Shown in pieces: positions 1 to 8,611 of a DNA stretch of 64,000 bases. The DNA is from Ideonella alba (GTDB taxonomy: Bacteria > Pseudomonadota > Gammaproteobacteria > Burkholderiales > Burkholderiaceae_C): contig NZ_JAGQDF010000015.1 in the NCBI RefSeq assembly GCF_018069875.1, forward strand, positions 1 to 64,000, read 5' to 3'. A program made the position numbers and the translations under genes. Under the pieces are notes generated by a model, which was not told the origin of the DNA, did not search any database, and worked only from the letters and a program-made list of their open reading frames with translations. Each line of letters starts with the position of its first letter. The stretch's first letter is position 1.

Positions 1-24
1 CTCTTCGTCCATCAACGTACTCAT
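1..24 (-). CDS. IS3-type transposase OrfA, first 8 codons only
   Basis: On the minus strand, ATG at 24 opens a frame reading MSTLMDEE and runs off the window edge. It is preceded by AAAGGACGACATC, a good ribosome binding site. From memory, this start resembles the small helix-turn-helix OrfA (DUF1153-like) of a group of IS3-family elements common in Betaproteobacteria. Only eight codons are visible, so the family call rests on that short match and on the fact that something interrupts abiEi here. The rest of the element would lie to the left of the window. Confidence 0.5.
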
Positions 25-64
25 GATGTCGTCCTTTCGACATTAACACCTGAGCAGGTTCTCA
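1..64 (-). mobile_element. End of an insertion sequence, boundary near position 64
   Basis: The abiEi reading frame loses its family-like sequence left of about position 65, although the frame stays open by chance. Read on the minus strand, the segment from 64 leftward begins TGAGAACCTGCTCAGG and leads within 40 bases to the transposase-like start. IS3-family elements begin with TG, so position 64 is my best guess for the end; a second TG at about 75 is also possible. The other end and the target duplication are outside the window. Confidence 0.4.
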
Positions 65-288
65 CTGGGTCGATACACGACGGCGCGCCGGTCCGCGTCT
101 ACAACCTCGCCAAGACCATCACCGACTGCTTCAAGCTGCGCAGCAAGGTGGGCCTCGACGTGGCGCTCGAAGCCCTTCGCGAGGCCTGGCAGCAGCGAAA
201 AGTGACGATGGATGACCTGTGGCGCTACGCCAAGGTCAACCGCATGACCAACGTGATGCGCCCCTACCTCGAGGCGCTGACCGGATGA
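65..288 (+). pseudogene. abiEi antitoxin, 3' remnant cut by an insertion sequence
   Basis: The frame ends in a typical AbiEi C-terminus: PVRVYNLAKTITDCFKLR, then GLDVALEALREA and a tail ending NVMRPYLEALTG. AbiEi is the DNA-binding antitoxin and autorepressor of the AbiE type IV toxin-antitoxin system. The N-terminal winged helix and most of the protein (usually about 200 or more residues) are missing, replaced by the insertion sequence. The stop overlaps the ATG of the abiEii remnant (ATGA), the normal arrangement of an abiE operon. The remnant should be non-functional. Confidence 0.8.
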
Positions 289-398
289 GCGCCGACCGCT
301 CGGCTTCGGTGCTCGCTCGCCTGCTGAATCGGTCGCGCAGCACGGGCGAAAACTACAACCTCCTGCTCTTGCGGCTTGCGGTCGAGCGGCTGCTGTAG
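285..398 (+). pseudogene. abiEii toxin, 5' remnant
   Basis: ATG at 285 overlaps the abiEi stop. The frame starts MSADRSASVLARLLNRSRS and continues with NYNLLLLRLAVERLL before a stop at 396-398. That is how AbiEii nucleotidyltransferase toxins begin (SASVRARLLN, then LLLTRYALERFL). The whole nucleotidyltransferase core is missing. The frame runs directly into the truncated end of the helicase gene on the other strand, so a deletion joined the two genes at about 390-398. The normal protein is about 300 residues and only about 36 codons remain. Confidence 0.75.
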
Positions 399-1303
399 CT
401 GAAATCGCGCCGCAAGTAGGCCGAGATCAGTTCGTAGAACTGAACTTCCTCTTCGGCAGGCGAGAACGGGTTGGTGAGCGCGTGGCGCTGGGTGTACGGC
501 ACGTACTCCAGCACGTCGCGCCGCAGGGTGCGCTTGATGAAGGGCTGCAGTCCGCGACGCAGCGAATGGATGTCGCCGTCGATGCTGCTGTACTGTGAAC
601 GGAAGCTGCGCTCGTCACCGAAGATTTCTTCGTCAATGAGCGAGGTCAGGCCGTACAGCTCCATCAGGGAGTTCTGCAGGGGCGTGGCCGTCAACAGCAG
701 CTTCTTGCGCCCAGCCAAGGCGCGCTTCAGGGCCTGCCCAGTTTCATGGCTCTTGCGGTGGGCGTTGCGCAGCTTGTGCGCTTCATCGATGACGACCAGG
801 TCCCAAGGTACGGCGCCGAGCTGGGCCTCCATTCGGGCTGCGAAGTGGATGGACATGATGCTGATGACATCGCGGTCCAGCGGGTCGTAGGTACCGCCTT
901 CACGCAGCAGGTGCCAGGTGCGCGCGTCCAGTACCTCGGACGGCAGGTTGAACTTGTCGGCCAGCTCTTGCGCCCACTGCTTGCGCAGCGATGCGGGGCA
1001 GAACACCAGCAGGCGGCGACGGCGCTCGGCCCAGAGTTGGCACAGCACCAGCGCGGCTTCGATCGTCTTGCCCAGGCCGACCTCGTCGGCCAGCACCACG
1101 CCCTTGCTGAGGGGGTTGTTGAGAGCAAAGAGAGCGGCATCGATCTGATGCGGGTTCAGGTCAACACTGGCATCGAACAGCGACTGCGCCAGGCGGTCTT
1201 CCTCTGAAGCCGCACGACGACGTGTGAGCTCCCATGCAAAGTACTTGGCGTGGTGTGCCGTGGTGCCCGCTGCTTCAACTGCGCCTTTGACTCCGCCTGA
1301 CAT
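353..1303 (-). pseudogene. SNF2-family helicase, C-terminal half deleted
   Basis: ATG at 1303 follows AGGGAGAAAAC. The product has the N-terminal ATPase lobe of a large SNF2/RapA-type helicase: Walker A at residues 73-80 (EVGLGKT), DEAH at 173-176, and motif III LLLTATPLQNSL near 203-214. The family is usually around 1000 residues and needs a second RecA lobe with motifs V and VI. Here family-like sequence stops after AYLRRDFSY (near position 397), and the last residues are read from the reverse complement of the abiEii remnant. Without lobe 2 it should not act as a helicase. It may once have belonged with the helicase-PLD operon that follows. Confidence 0.8.
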
Positions 1304-1588
1304 GTTTTCTCCCTGTCTCGAATTGACCCTGAGAGCGCCACCGTCCCGGCGCATCTGTACGAGTCACAGTCATTTCTTCAATGCTGTTGGCTTCACAATG
1401 AGCGCAGCAGCAAGCTCGCGAAGACCGTTCCTTTTTCAAGCGCGATCTGCCTCAAGCATGCAGGTGCCAATTGTCCAGGTGCCAGTCAGTTGCCATCCCT
1501 TCCTGCCACCACCCGGGCGCGAGCGCGCACGATTACTACAACCCGGCGTGACGTCGAGTATGCAAGGAAACCACTTCGACTCGACCGG
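1304..1588. other. Non-coding gap between two helicase genes
   Basis: I see no credible gene here. It holds the promoter at 1354-1381 and a short direct repeat CAGGTGCCA near 1460-1485. The composition is a little more AT-rich than the flanks. Confidence 0.5.
1354..1381 (-). promoter_or_regulatory. Probable promoter of the truncated helicase gene
   Basis: On the minus strand TTGAAG (1381-1376), 16 bases, then TACAGA (1359-1354) form a plausible sigma-70 promoter about 50 bases before the ATG at 1303. Confidence 0.4.
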
Positions 1589-4213
1589 TTACAGCGAGGG
1601 CGAGAAAGAAGGCGCGAGTGCATTGATCTTGTCTATGTTCTGATTGAACTGGGGGTCATCAGTTCGCAATGAGTCGGGCAGGATTACCCCGTGGAGTTGC
1701 GATCTCAGATCATCCCATCGCCTTAGCAGAACCTGCCAGTTGTACTCGTCGTAGGTGCCCTGAAAAACGAGGGGCCAAACGCGGATGCGGGGCCACTTCT
1801 CAGGCGCCCACCCTTCACGCTGCGCTCGATGGAGCATCTGCTCCCAATGGCTGCCCACGCGGTCCACCCGTCCGATCTGCTGCTCGACAACGCCCGGATT
1901 CCACTCTGGGTGGAGCAGCAGCACGGTACGACAGGCGCGATGCAGGTTGAGGCCTTCACGGCCGACAATGGACTGTGCCACCAGCACCCTAGGGAAGCTG
2001 TGTGCGCGGTTGAAGGCCAGTTGCAGTAGGCGCCGAGTAGGCTGCGACGTGCTGCCACGCATCAATCGCGCAAAACTGCCGGTGGGCGCGTCGTACTCAT
2101 CGTGCAGGCGCTGGAGAATGTTGGCCCACAAGTCCCCCACCTCGGCATCGTCAAGGCTGCCGTCACGGTTCCTGTCACCTTCGTCTCGGTCGCACAGGGC
2201 ATTGATCAGGTCTTCGAATCCTTGAGCCCAAGCGAGATCGCTGCAGGTTTCGGCGCCGGGCCCCAGGTGTTCGTGCAGGGCCGCAGCCAAGGTAGAACGG
2301 CTGAGCTGCGGATCACGCTCCATGGCCTGCTGAAGGGCCCGCAGCCGGGGGTTGGGCGGCAGTTGAGCCAGGCCGAGAGACAGGCGGCGAGCAAGTCCAT
2401 CGCGTAGACGTTCACGTGTGTTTTCGAGAGCCTTGTACTGCTCGCCCAGCCGCGCCTGCAACGCCTCGCGGTGGAAGGCGCCAGGGCGGCCCAGATCTCG
2501 ATGGGCCAGTTGAACTGCGTGCCAATCCTCGTCGTCAAGAGTGGACTGCGCCCAGGGACGGCGCTGGTCCAAGTGTCGCAGCAGCGCGCGTGCGTTGAGC
2601 ATGCGCGCCAGGGCCTCCATCGGCCGCGTGAACCTGCCGAAAACAAGCACCTTCTCGCCCTCGGCGTCGGCTGCCTCAATGGCCTGTATGGCTGCCCGAA
2701 GACCTGGGTGCTCGTACAGCGCATCGGCGCTGCGGTCAAAGGTCTGGCGCAGCAGGCCGAGCCAATAGGTTACTCGGGCCTGCGTCTTGTCGGCGGCGAG
2801 CACCGCCTCGTCCACATCGGAGTGGTCCTTCTCAGGGTCAGCGTCGGCAGACAATTCCTCGTCGGATGCCGCGGCGCGAGCTCCTGCATCCAGTACGGCA
2901 CTCAGACCATGCCCGCTGCCCAGGCTCAGGCGCAGACGTTGTGCGGCGGCACCCGTCACTTGGCCGCCCATCAGCGACAGCGCCTCGGCCGCGCAAAGTG
3001 CACGGGCCCAGGGCGCCGAGAGCGACTCCATCGGCACCAGCACCGGCTGATGCTCGCGGTAGGCATGGGCGGGCAGACCGGTGCCCCGTTGGAAGGCGAT
3101 GACCGACTCGGCCTCGCGCTTGTCGCGGCGCAACACATAGGGGCTCAATGCGGCATGGAAGAGCTGGGCAGCCTCAGCAAGTCTGTGGCGTGCCTCGGCT
3201 TGTGCGGGCAACGCGCGGACTTGCTCGACTGCCTCTGCATAGGCACGGATCGCCGGCTCAAGGGGGGCCGCAGCCACGCCGATGCGCTGAAGGGTGTGAT
3301 GCCATTGGGTGGCTGCCAGTTCAATGGGCGTGGCGGTCATGCCAAGGCGGCGCGCTTCTGGCTGGGCCAGAATGACCTGATCGAGCAGGCGCGTCAGGCC
3401 CGACTCTTCGCCCCGGCTCTTGTGCGCTTCGTCGATGATGACTAGATCAAAGTGCCCAAGACCGAGACCCACCGCCTGCTCAAGCCAGTGGCGCAAGGTA
3501 CCGGTCTTTGCGTACTCGGCGGCCTCTAAGGAGAGCTTCCACGGTGTTCCCTCGATCAACTCGTCCATCAACCGGCGTTCGGCGTTGCCGTCACGGCGCT
3601 TCGCGATCCGCACGATATCGGCGGCAGCACGGCGAGCGCGGTCATCCGTGGCACGGTCGTCACCGTGGTAGCCGTTGGGCAGGCGGCCAGTGGTGGCCGC
3701 TCGCCAGTGCGCATACAACTCCGGCAGCAACACCCACCGCCACGCCTCGGACTTGGCACCCAGACGCCAGTTGGTGAAACTGTGGGAAACAAGCAGCACA
3801 TTTTGCGAGGCCCAGGGATGGGCCGGCGGGTCGTCGGACTTCGCCTCGTCAACCGCCCAGGCATCGAGGTACTGCCTTAGGCTTCTCAACACCGGCTGGC
3901 ACATCACCTGGCCGTGCTTGAACTCGTCCACCCATTGGTAGCCCAAGCCTGGCGGAATCAGCACCGCTACTCGGCCCCCGGCCTCGATCACCGCCTTGGC
4001 CGTCATCACGGCGATGCGCGTCTTGCCCATACCCACTTCGTCGGCCACCAGCAGTCCGTGGTTCACCAAGCGCTCGGCAACAACGCGCAGGCTGCGGCGT
4101 TGGCCCTCGTTCAGCGCCTGCGGGGCCTCTCCGCCAGGTTGCGGAGTGCTGGCCATCTCGCGCAGTGCATCAGCAACCTGGCCCCAGCCAGCGAAACGCG
4201 GCGCGCGAGTCAT
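1589..4213 (-). CDS. SF2/SNF2-type helicase, third gene of helicase-PLD operon
   Basis: An 874-residue ATP-dependent nucleic-acid motor. Visible motifs are Walker A (VADEVGMGKT, lysine 64), DEAH at 261-264, TAT at 293-295, and in the C-terminal lobe VLVFGRFTRPMEAL and the motif V/VI segment GREGLNLHRA followed by QQIGRVDRVGS. This is the two-lobe layout of RapA/SNF2 helicases, with an unusually long insert between motifs I and II. The start at 4213 is chosen because it overlaps the stop of the upstream gene as ATGA; an upstream extension of 75 codons reads as low-complexity sequence and overlaps that gene. It probably translocates on DNA for the neighbouring Tdp1-like protein. No methyltransferase is present. 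Confidence 0.85.
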   Translation of the reverse strand: MTRAPRFAGWGQVADALREMASTPQPGGEAPQALNEGQRRSLRVVAERLVNHGLLVADEVGMGKTRIAVMTAKAVIEAGGRVAVLIPPGLGYQWVDEFKHGQVMCQPVLRSLRQYLDAWAVDEAKSDDPPAHPWASQNVLLVSHSFTNWRLGAKSEAWRWVLLPELYAHWRAATTGRLPNGYHGDDRATDDRARRAAADIVRIAKRRDGNAERRLMDELIEGTPWKLSLEAAEYAKTGTLRHWLEQAVGLGLGHFDLVIIDEAHKSRGEESGLTRLLDQVILAQPEARRLGMTATPIELAATQWHHTLQRIGVAAAPLEPAIRAYAEAVEQVRALPAQAEARHRLAEAAQLFHAALSPYVLRRDKREAESVIAFQRGTGLPAHAYREHQPVLVPMESLSAPWARALCAAEALSLMGGQVTGAAAQRLRLSLGSGHGLSAVLDAGARAAASDEELSADADPEKDHSDVDEAVLAADKTQARVTYWLGLLRQTFDRSADALYEHPGLRAAIQAIEAADAEGEKVLVFGRFTRPMEALARMLNARALLRHLDQRRPWAQSTLDDEDWHAVQLAHRDLGRPGAFHREALQARLGEQYKALENTRERLRDGLARRLSLGLAQLPPNPRLRALQQAMERDPQLSRSTLAAALHEHLGPGAETCSDLAWAQGFEDLINALCDRDEGDRNRDGSLDDAEVGDLWANILQRLHDEYDAPTGSFARLMRGSTSQPTRRLLQLAFNRAHSFPRVLVAQSIVGREGLNLHRACRTVLLLHPEWNPGVVEQQIGRVDRVGSHWEQMLHRAQREGWAPEKWPRIRVWPLVFQGTYDEYNWQVLLRRWDDLRSQLHGVILPDSLRTDDPQFNQNIDKINALAPSFSPSL

Positions 4214-6189
4214 GGTCTGCCTCCCGAGTGCAAGGGAGGCAAGCCCCAGGCCTGAGCGATGCGGTGCAGCGCCTCCAAGTAAGCCTGGGCGGCGCCTGTT
4301 GAGCCGGCGAGGGCGTGCTCCGGCCGGAAACTGTCGTCCGTCAGCGGCTGCAGCGGGTGAAACGGCAGTCTCTTGAAGCGCTGGACCGTATCGCTGTCCT
4401 TGGCGAGGATCATCAACTGCTCCAGTCGCAGGCACCAAGCGCGCCAGTCGGCGGCGGGAATGAGCACCTGCCGACGCGCGATGGTATCGATCAACTGCAT
4501 CATCTGCCGTGTGGCGTACTGTCCTGCGCCGGAGGCTGCCGTCTCGGGCGCCCCTGGACGCGCGCTCAAGGGGCCATCGAGGTGTTCGTCATCGTCCGGG
4601 CTGGCGTCCTCCGGCGCCGCGGGGTAGGCCCCGAGGGCGCTGGTGATGTCCTGGACGTCCATCGCTGGCAGCGGCACGGGCGCAATGCGGCCGAACTCGT
4701 CGATCACGGGGATCCAGGTTTCCGGCTGTCCAGGGCAGCGCAGGCAGGCCTGGGGCGGGCACACTGGATCGGGCCAGATCCAGGCGCCGGCTTCGCTACT
4801 ACAGGGCTGTCCCTGAGGGTCGAGCAGCTCAATGCCGGCGGGCACAGGGTCGGTCGTGAAGAGACGCGGCGCGGCAGGGCCTGGCTGCCACTGTAGGAAG
4901 GCCACCAAGGGCGCCACCCAGGCCGGCGGCCGCTCAGGCATCTCGGCTCCCGCGGCCAGCACCGCGGCGTCGGACAGAGCCGATCCTGGCTCGAAGGGCA
5001 GGAGATGGGCGATGGAGGAGCGCTCAGGGTCGCGCCGATCAGGCATCAAGGCCAAATCGCCAGTGGCCAACACCACGCCGGCTTCAAGATTTCCGGCCTT
5101 TGAGATGGCTGCCTTGCAGAAGCCTGGGTTCGTGAGATTGCCGGAACCCAGGTAGAGCCAGCCGCTGGTACACAGGTTCGGATTCGACGGGCTCGGATTC
5201 CAGCTGATGATGAACTTGGCGTGCAGGGTCCGCTTGTGATCGGCACCAAAGAGGTGTTCGGCACGGCTGGGCGGCAGCAAGCCCCAGCCTTCGCTTGCAA
5301 TGGCCTCGCGCGACGCGGCAATCGCCTGGCAGCCAGATTCGTTGACCACCAGTTCGACCCTGCTGGTCTTGGTGAGCAGGCTGTTGCGTCGCAGCGTGGT
5401 GACGATCCCGGCGGGAACACTGGGCAGCGCATCAGGGTTGGCATGGCCCTCATAGAAGCCCGAGCCCATGACCAGATGGCTGCGCCGCTTCGCGCCGGCG
5501 TGGTGGGCCACCCAGTCGGGCAACTGATCGAGCAGGCTCAGGGCTCGCGAGTCGAGAAACCGCGGTTTAACGCCACTGCCAACCCGCGCGCAAGCCGCAG
5601 CACCATCGTCCAGGCCTGCGATCAGCGCCAAGGTGGGCCCATCGGACTGTCGGACCGAGGCTACGAGCAGGCGCTGATCGAAGTACCTCCTAAGCCAGAT
5701 CAGCAGATCGGCGGCCGCTGCGATATCGGCGCAGCGCAGACGGGCGTCGTCGTCGGGTTCTTGCAGCTCGGCATGGTCGACCTCGACGCACCAGGCCATG
5801 TCCAGGCTCTCTTCTACGGTCTGGGTGGTCCAGTTACCGGTGGACACGATCAGGCGCAGACGCCAGCCGGGCTCCGCGTCCTCGCAGCGGAAACCCAGCA
5901 GCGCCACCTTGGCATGCAGCAGGTTGAAGGGCAATGCGTCGGCGGCATACACCGGCAAGTGCACGACACCCGGCACATCGCCCCAGGCCAGGCGAGGCTG
6001 ACCTGGGTCCAGCACCAAGGCCAGCACCACTCGGCCGGACGCCGCGCGCTGATGCCGGGTGGTGAGGGTGAAGCGATCGGTGGCGTCCACCATGAAGGGC
6101 GCGTCGGCAGAGTAGCCGCAAAGCCAGCCGAAGGCGCCGACATGCCCCTCGGGCGCATCGAAGTGCTGCAGCAACGAAGGGCGCGTCAT
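4210..6189 (-). CDS. Tdp1-like phospholipase D superfamily protein
   Basis: A 659-residue protein with two PLD half-sites. The first is H92-x-K94 with N119 (LLHAKVALLGF, then STGNW); the second is H323-x-K325 with N351 (LHAKFIISW, then LGSGNLT). Neither has the aspartate of the usual HxKxxxxD motif. The H-K-N pattern is that of tyrosyl-DNA phosphodiesterase 1, which cleaves 3'-phosphotyrosyl and other 3' adducts. Activity is therefore probably a nuclease or a DNA 3'-end phosphodiesterase. About 300 C-terminal residues follow without recognised motifs. Start ATG at 6189 overlaps the previous stop, and its own stop overlaps the helicase start, so the three genes are translationally coupled. A defence role is inferred from context. 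Confidence 0.75.
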   Translation of the reverse strand: MTRPSLLQHFDAPEGHVGAFGWLCGYSADAPFMVDATDRFTLTTRHQRAASGRVVLALVLDPGQPRLAWGDVPGVVHLPVYAADALPFNLLHAKVALLGFRCEDAEPGWRLRLIVSTGNWTTQTVEESLDMAWCVEVDHAELQEPDDDARLRCADIAAAADLLIWLRRYFDQRLLVASVRQSDGPTLALIAGLDDGAAACARVGSGVKPRFLDSRALSLLDQLPDWVAHHAGAKRRSHLVMGSGFYEGHANPDALPSVPAGIVTTLRRNSLLTKTSRVELVVNESGCQAIAASREAIASEGWGLLPPSRAEHLFGADHKRTLHAKFIISWNPSPSNPNLCTSGWLYLGSGNLTNPGFCKAAISKAGNLEAGVVLATGDLALMPDRRDPERSSIAHLLPFEPGSALSDAAVLAAGAEMPERPPAWVAPLVAFLQWQPGPAAPRLFTTDPVPAGIELLDPQGQPCSSEAGAWIWPDPVCPPQACLRCPGQPETWIPVIDEFGRIAPVPLPAMDVQDITSALGAYPAAPEDASPDDDEHLDGPLSARPGAPETAASGAGQYATRQMMQLIDTIARRQVLIPAADWRAWCLRLEQLMILAKDSDTVQRFKRLPFHPLQPLTDDSFRPEHALAGSTGAAQAYLEALHRIAQAWGLPPLHSGGRP

Positions 6190-7559
6190 GTGTCCAGCCT
6201 CGCTCGGCCGTGGGTTTGCAGCCATCCGTCCAACTCGTTGTGGAGATCCAGATTCAGCAGGAACAGGTTGTGGATGCGAAACGAGGTTCCCGACGGCCAG
6301 GCCAGCGTGTCCATGGCAGAGGGCTGCGGAGCAGCGGAAGGTTCGTTGGCATCGTCGGCCGGCGCTGGCGGCGCCCCTCGCCGAAACGCGCCGCCGGGCC
6401 GAACCTCGTTATGCGCAAGGCGGAGCACACGGCCGTCACGTTGCACCAAATGCTTCAACACGGCCGTGTCGGATAGCTGCACGCACTGGCGGCAGAAGTC
6501 GGTGGCGTCGGGGTCGGCATGGTTCAGGTCGAGGAAGGATCCAGCCAGCGTGCGCAGCCCGTTGAGGGCCACCAGTACTGGCTGAGCCAGCGGAGCACCC
6601 ATCGGCAGGCATTCGCGCGGTGTGGCGGCTACCTGCACTTCCACGGCATCCAGCAGGGCCAGGGCCTGGTCGCGCAACGCGAAGAGATTGGCGCCCGCCT
6701 GCAGGTCGTGCCAGTGATCGGGCTCGATCGGGTCTGGCCGATCTGCCCAGGCCCAGCGTTTCGGGCTACGGCGCGACAGGTCCACCCAGTCGAGCGCGGC
6801 ACGCCGCCTTCGCGTATCAACTGAGGGCTCACCAGCGGAGCCCGCCTGCAGGCAGGCGCGCAGCGCAGCGCAGGCTTCAGATTCGAGCGCCATGCGGGGC
6901 GACAGCGCGCTGATCAATCTTTCGGACCTCAACTTCAATTCTGCCCCACGGACCCAATTGAGCAAATGCTCGACCAAGGGCACATTGGCGGGGGAGTACC
7001 CCTGGAATGCCGCGCGCAGCACGGCTCGACCCGTATCGGTCGCCTCCAAGGCGTTGAATCGGCGCGTGCCCCCTGCAGCCAAGCCCAAAGGCTGAAGGGC
7101 CGAAGTGGTGCCCATGCGCATCGGCTGGCTGACATAAAAGCTGCGATGGCGCACAGCTTTGAATTCCATGCCGTGCTCGCGCGGTAGCTTCGACGTGCCA
7201 CGCAGACGTGGGTCCGGTCGGTCATCCGAGCCCGACTGAGGATCGCGCCGACCAATGGCCAGCCAGCATGCCAGCGCTTCGATTGCATTGGCACATTCCA
7301 CGTTACTGACCCTTGAGCCGGCCTCGCGCGCCAACTCGGCAACGTGAATGCCCAGGGTGGCTAGGACGAGTTGCTTGCCGAACCAGACCGACCCGAGCCC
7401 TGGTACGGCCAGTTCGTTGAACCTACGGACGGCCGCGCCCAGACCCAACGTTCTGACACGGCGCTCGTCGGCAACCGTAGCCGGGCCCAGTAGTCCCCAA
7501 GACATCGACAAGCGCAGCCTCCCTGCAGCACAATCCGTTTCGGATTGAACACCGGTCAT
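6186..7559 (-). CDS. Unknown protein, first gene of helicase-PLD operon
   Basis: A 457-residue protein I do not recognise. It has no signal peptide, no membrane segment and no zinc-type cysteine clusters. The N-terminal third has hydrophobic helices (GKQLVLATLGIHVAELAR and CANAIEALACWLAIG). The middle holds a basic stretch TRRRRAALDWVDLSRRS, and the C-terminal part is helical with a proline/alanine-rich linker. ATG at 7559 is preferred; TTG at 7592 would add 11 residues. Because it is first in an operon with a Tdp1-like enzyme and a helicase, it could be the sensor or specificity subunit, but nothing in the sequence proves that. Confidence 0.6.
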   Translation of the reverse strand: MTGVQSETDCAAGRLRLSMSWGLLGPATVADERRVRTLGLGAAVRRFNELAVPGLGSVWFGKQLVLATLGIHVAELAREAGSRVSNVECANAIEALACWLAIGRRDPQSGSDDRPDPRLRGTSKLPREHGMEFKAVRHRSFYVSQPMRMGTTSALQPLGLAAGGTRRFNALEATDTGRAVLRAAFQGYSPANVPLVEHLLNWVRGAELKLRSERLISALSPRMALESEACAALRACLQAGSAGEPSVDTRRRRAALDWVDLSRRSPKRWAWADRPDPIEPDHWHDLQAGANLFALRDQALALLDAVEVQVAATPRECLPMGAPLAQPVLVALNGLRTLAGSFLDLNHADPDATDFCRQCVQLSDTAVLKHLVQRDGRVLRLAHNEVRPGGAFRRGAPPAPADDANEPSAAPQPSAMDTLAWPSGTSFRIHNLFLLNLDLHNELDGWLQTHGRARLDT

Positions 7560-7577
7560 GGCCGCGCCAAGGCGAAA

Positions 7578-7592
7578 TTGGCGGGCCGCCAA
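7578..7592. promoter_or_regulatory. Perfect inverted repeat before the helicase-PLD operon
   Basis: TTGGCGG and CCGCCAA face each other around a single G, 18 bases upstream of the ATG at 7559. The place and symmetry suit an operator for a repressor, or a hairpin in the leader. Confidence 0.4.
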
Positions 7593-7613
7593 GTTTTTCG
7601 CATTGTGGCCGAT

Positions 7614-8588
7614 TCACCGCGGCAACTCGACTCCTCGAAGGCCATGCGACGGTGATGGATCGCGATGGTCGACCGATCGGTCGGTTGTCGCAGCTGCAGA
7701 TATCTCTCGAACATAGCTGCTGACGGACCTCGCAAGCTTCCGATCAGCCAAGTCTCCAGACGTGGCCAGCGCCTGGCCCAGTTGCTTCCAGGCCTCGACT
7801 GCCTCCGCCCGCGCCGCAACGGCAACACTGCTGCGCTTGCTACTGGATCTGACCGTATGAAGCCGCCCCTCCTGGCCTGCTTTCAGGCGCCACAGGGGTT
7901 CATAGTTCCTGCTCGTGCCACGTGTAGCCTGCCGCGTCGCTTCAGCCTCGACCCCGTACCCGCGCAGCTTCTCCGCAAACGTCTCGCGCCAGCGATGCAG
8001 ATCAGCCTTGCGCGGATTGAGCCGCCGGCCCTGGCGTGACTCTGCCCGCACGCTGATGTGCACATGCGGGTTGGCCTGGTGGTCGTGCAGCACCATCACA
8101 TAGGTGTGCTCGGCCAGTTCGACCCTTGCGAACTCGCGTGCCGCGCGCTGCACCGCCAGCGGGTCGGTGCCTCGCGGCATGGACAGCATGATGTTGTAGG
8201 CCTCGCGCCGCTGACCCGGTGCAGACTCCTCCGGAATCTTCGAACCGCCCCAACGCCACTCGTCGGCCAGGTCGTGCAGGCTGTCTTTGCCCCGCATCGT
8301 CTCGCCTCGCTGGTCCTCGATCTCCAGCCGACCGTTCTTGCTGATGTAGCGCAGGTGCGCCACGATGGCCTTCATGCCCCGCCCTCCCCCGGTCACCTTG
8401 ACCATCACCTGAGGCGCCCGTCGCACCACGGTGGCTTCGATGCTCCGGCGGATGACGGCGGCTCGCTGGCGCATCGCGTCCGGGTTCAGCCTGGGCTCAC
8501 GGGGTGCCCGTACGCTGCGATTGCCTGGGTAGAACAGCCGATCCCCCCAGGTGACCAGCATGCCGTCGATGTCGTGGGGCAAGGCCAT
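7614..8588 (-). CDS. VirD2/MobA-type relaxase
   Basis: A 324-residue DNA relaxase that would nick at oriT and pilot the strand during transfer. The metal-binding histidines are visible in VLHDHQANPHVHISV (H...HxH), and a candidate catalytic tyrosine lies in HLRYISKNG after the GGGRG motif, as in the MobP/VirD2 group. It lacks a C-terminal helicase or primase domain, so this is a mobilization rather than a self-transfer relaxase. ATG at 8588 follows GAGGAGACGCCC. It sits 23 bases after the MobC-like gene and points toward the defence operon, which it may co-transcribe. No coupling protein or secretion genes are visible. Confidence 0.85.
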   Translation of the reverse strand: MALPHDIDGMLVTWGDRLFYPGNRSVRAPREPRLNPDAMRQRAAVIRRSIEATVVRRAPQVMVKVTGGGRGMKAIVAHLRYISKNGRLEIEDQRGETMRGKDSLHDLADEWRWGGSKIPEESAPGQRREAYNIMLSMPRGTDPLAVQRAAREFARVELAEHTYVMVLHDHQANPHVHISVRAESRQGRRLNPRKADLHRWRETFAEKLRGYGVEAEATRQATRGTSRNYEPLWRLKAGQEGRLHTVRSSSKRSSVAVAARAEAVEAWKQLGQALATSGDLADRKLARSVSSYVREISAAATTDRSVDHRDPSPSHGLRGVELPR

Positions 8589-8611
8589 GGGCGTCTCCTC
8601 AGGTTCGTGGT

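Noticed and set aside
1-64. Reading the abiEi frame through to the window edge as native sequence
   Set aside because: The frame is open but the residues do not look like AbiEi, and the other strand holds a start with RBS.
353-7559. Calling the left locus DISARM or BREX
   Set aside because: No methyltransferase, no DUF1998 protein, no PglZ or BrxC-like gene is present.
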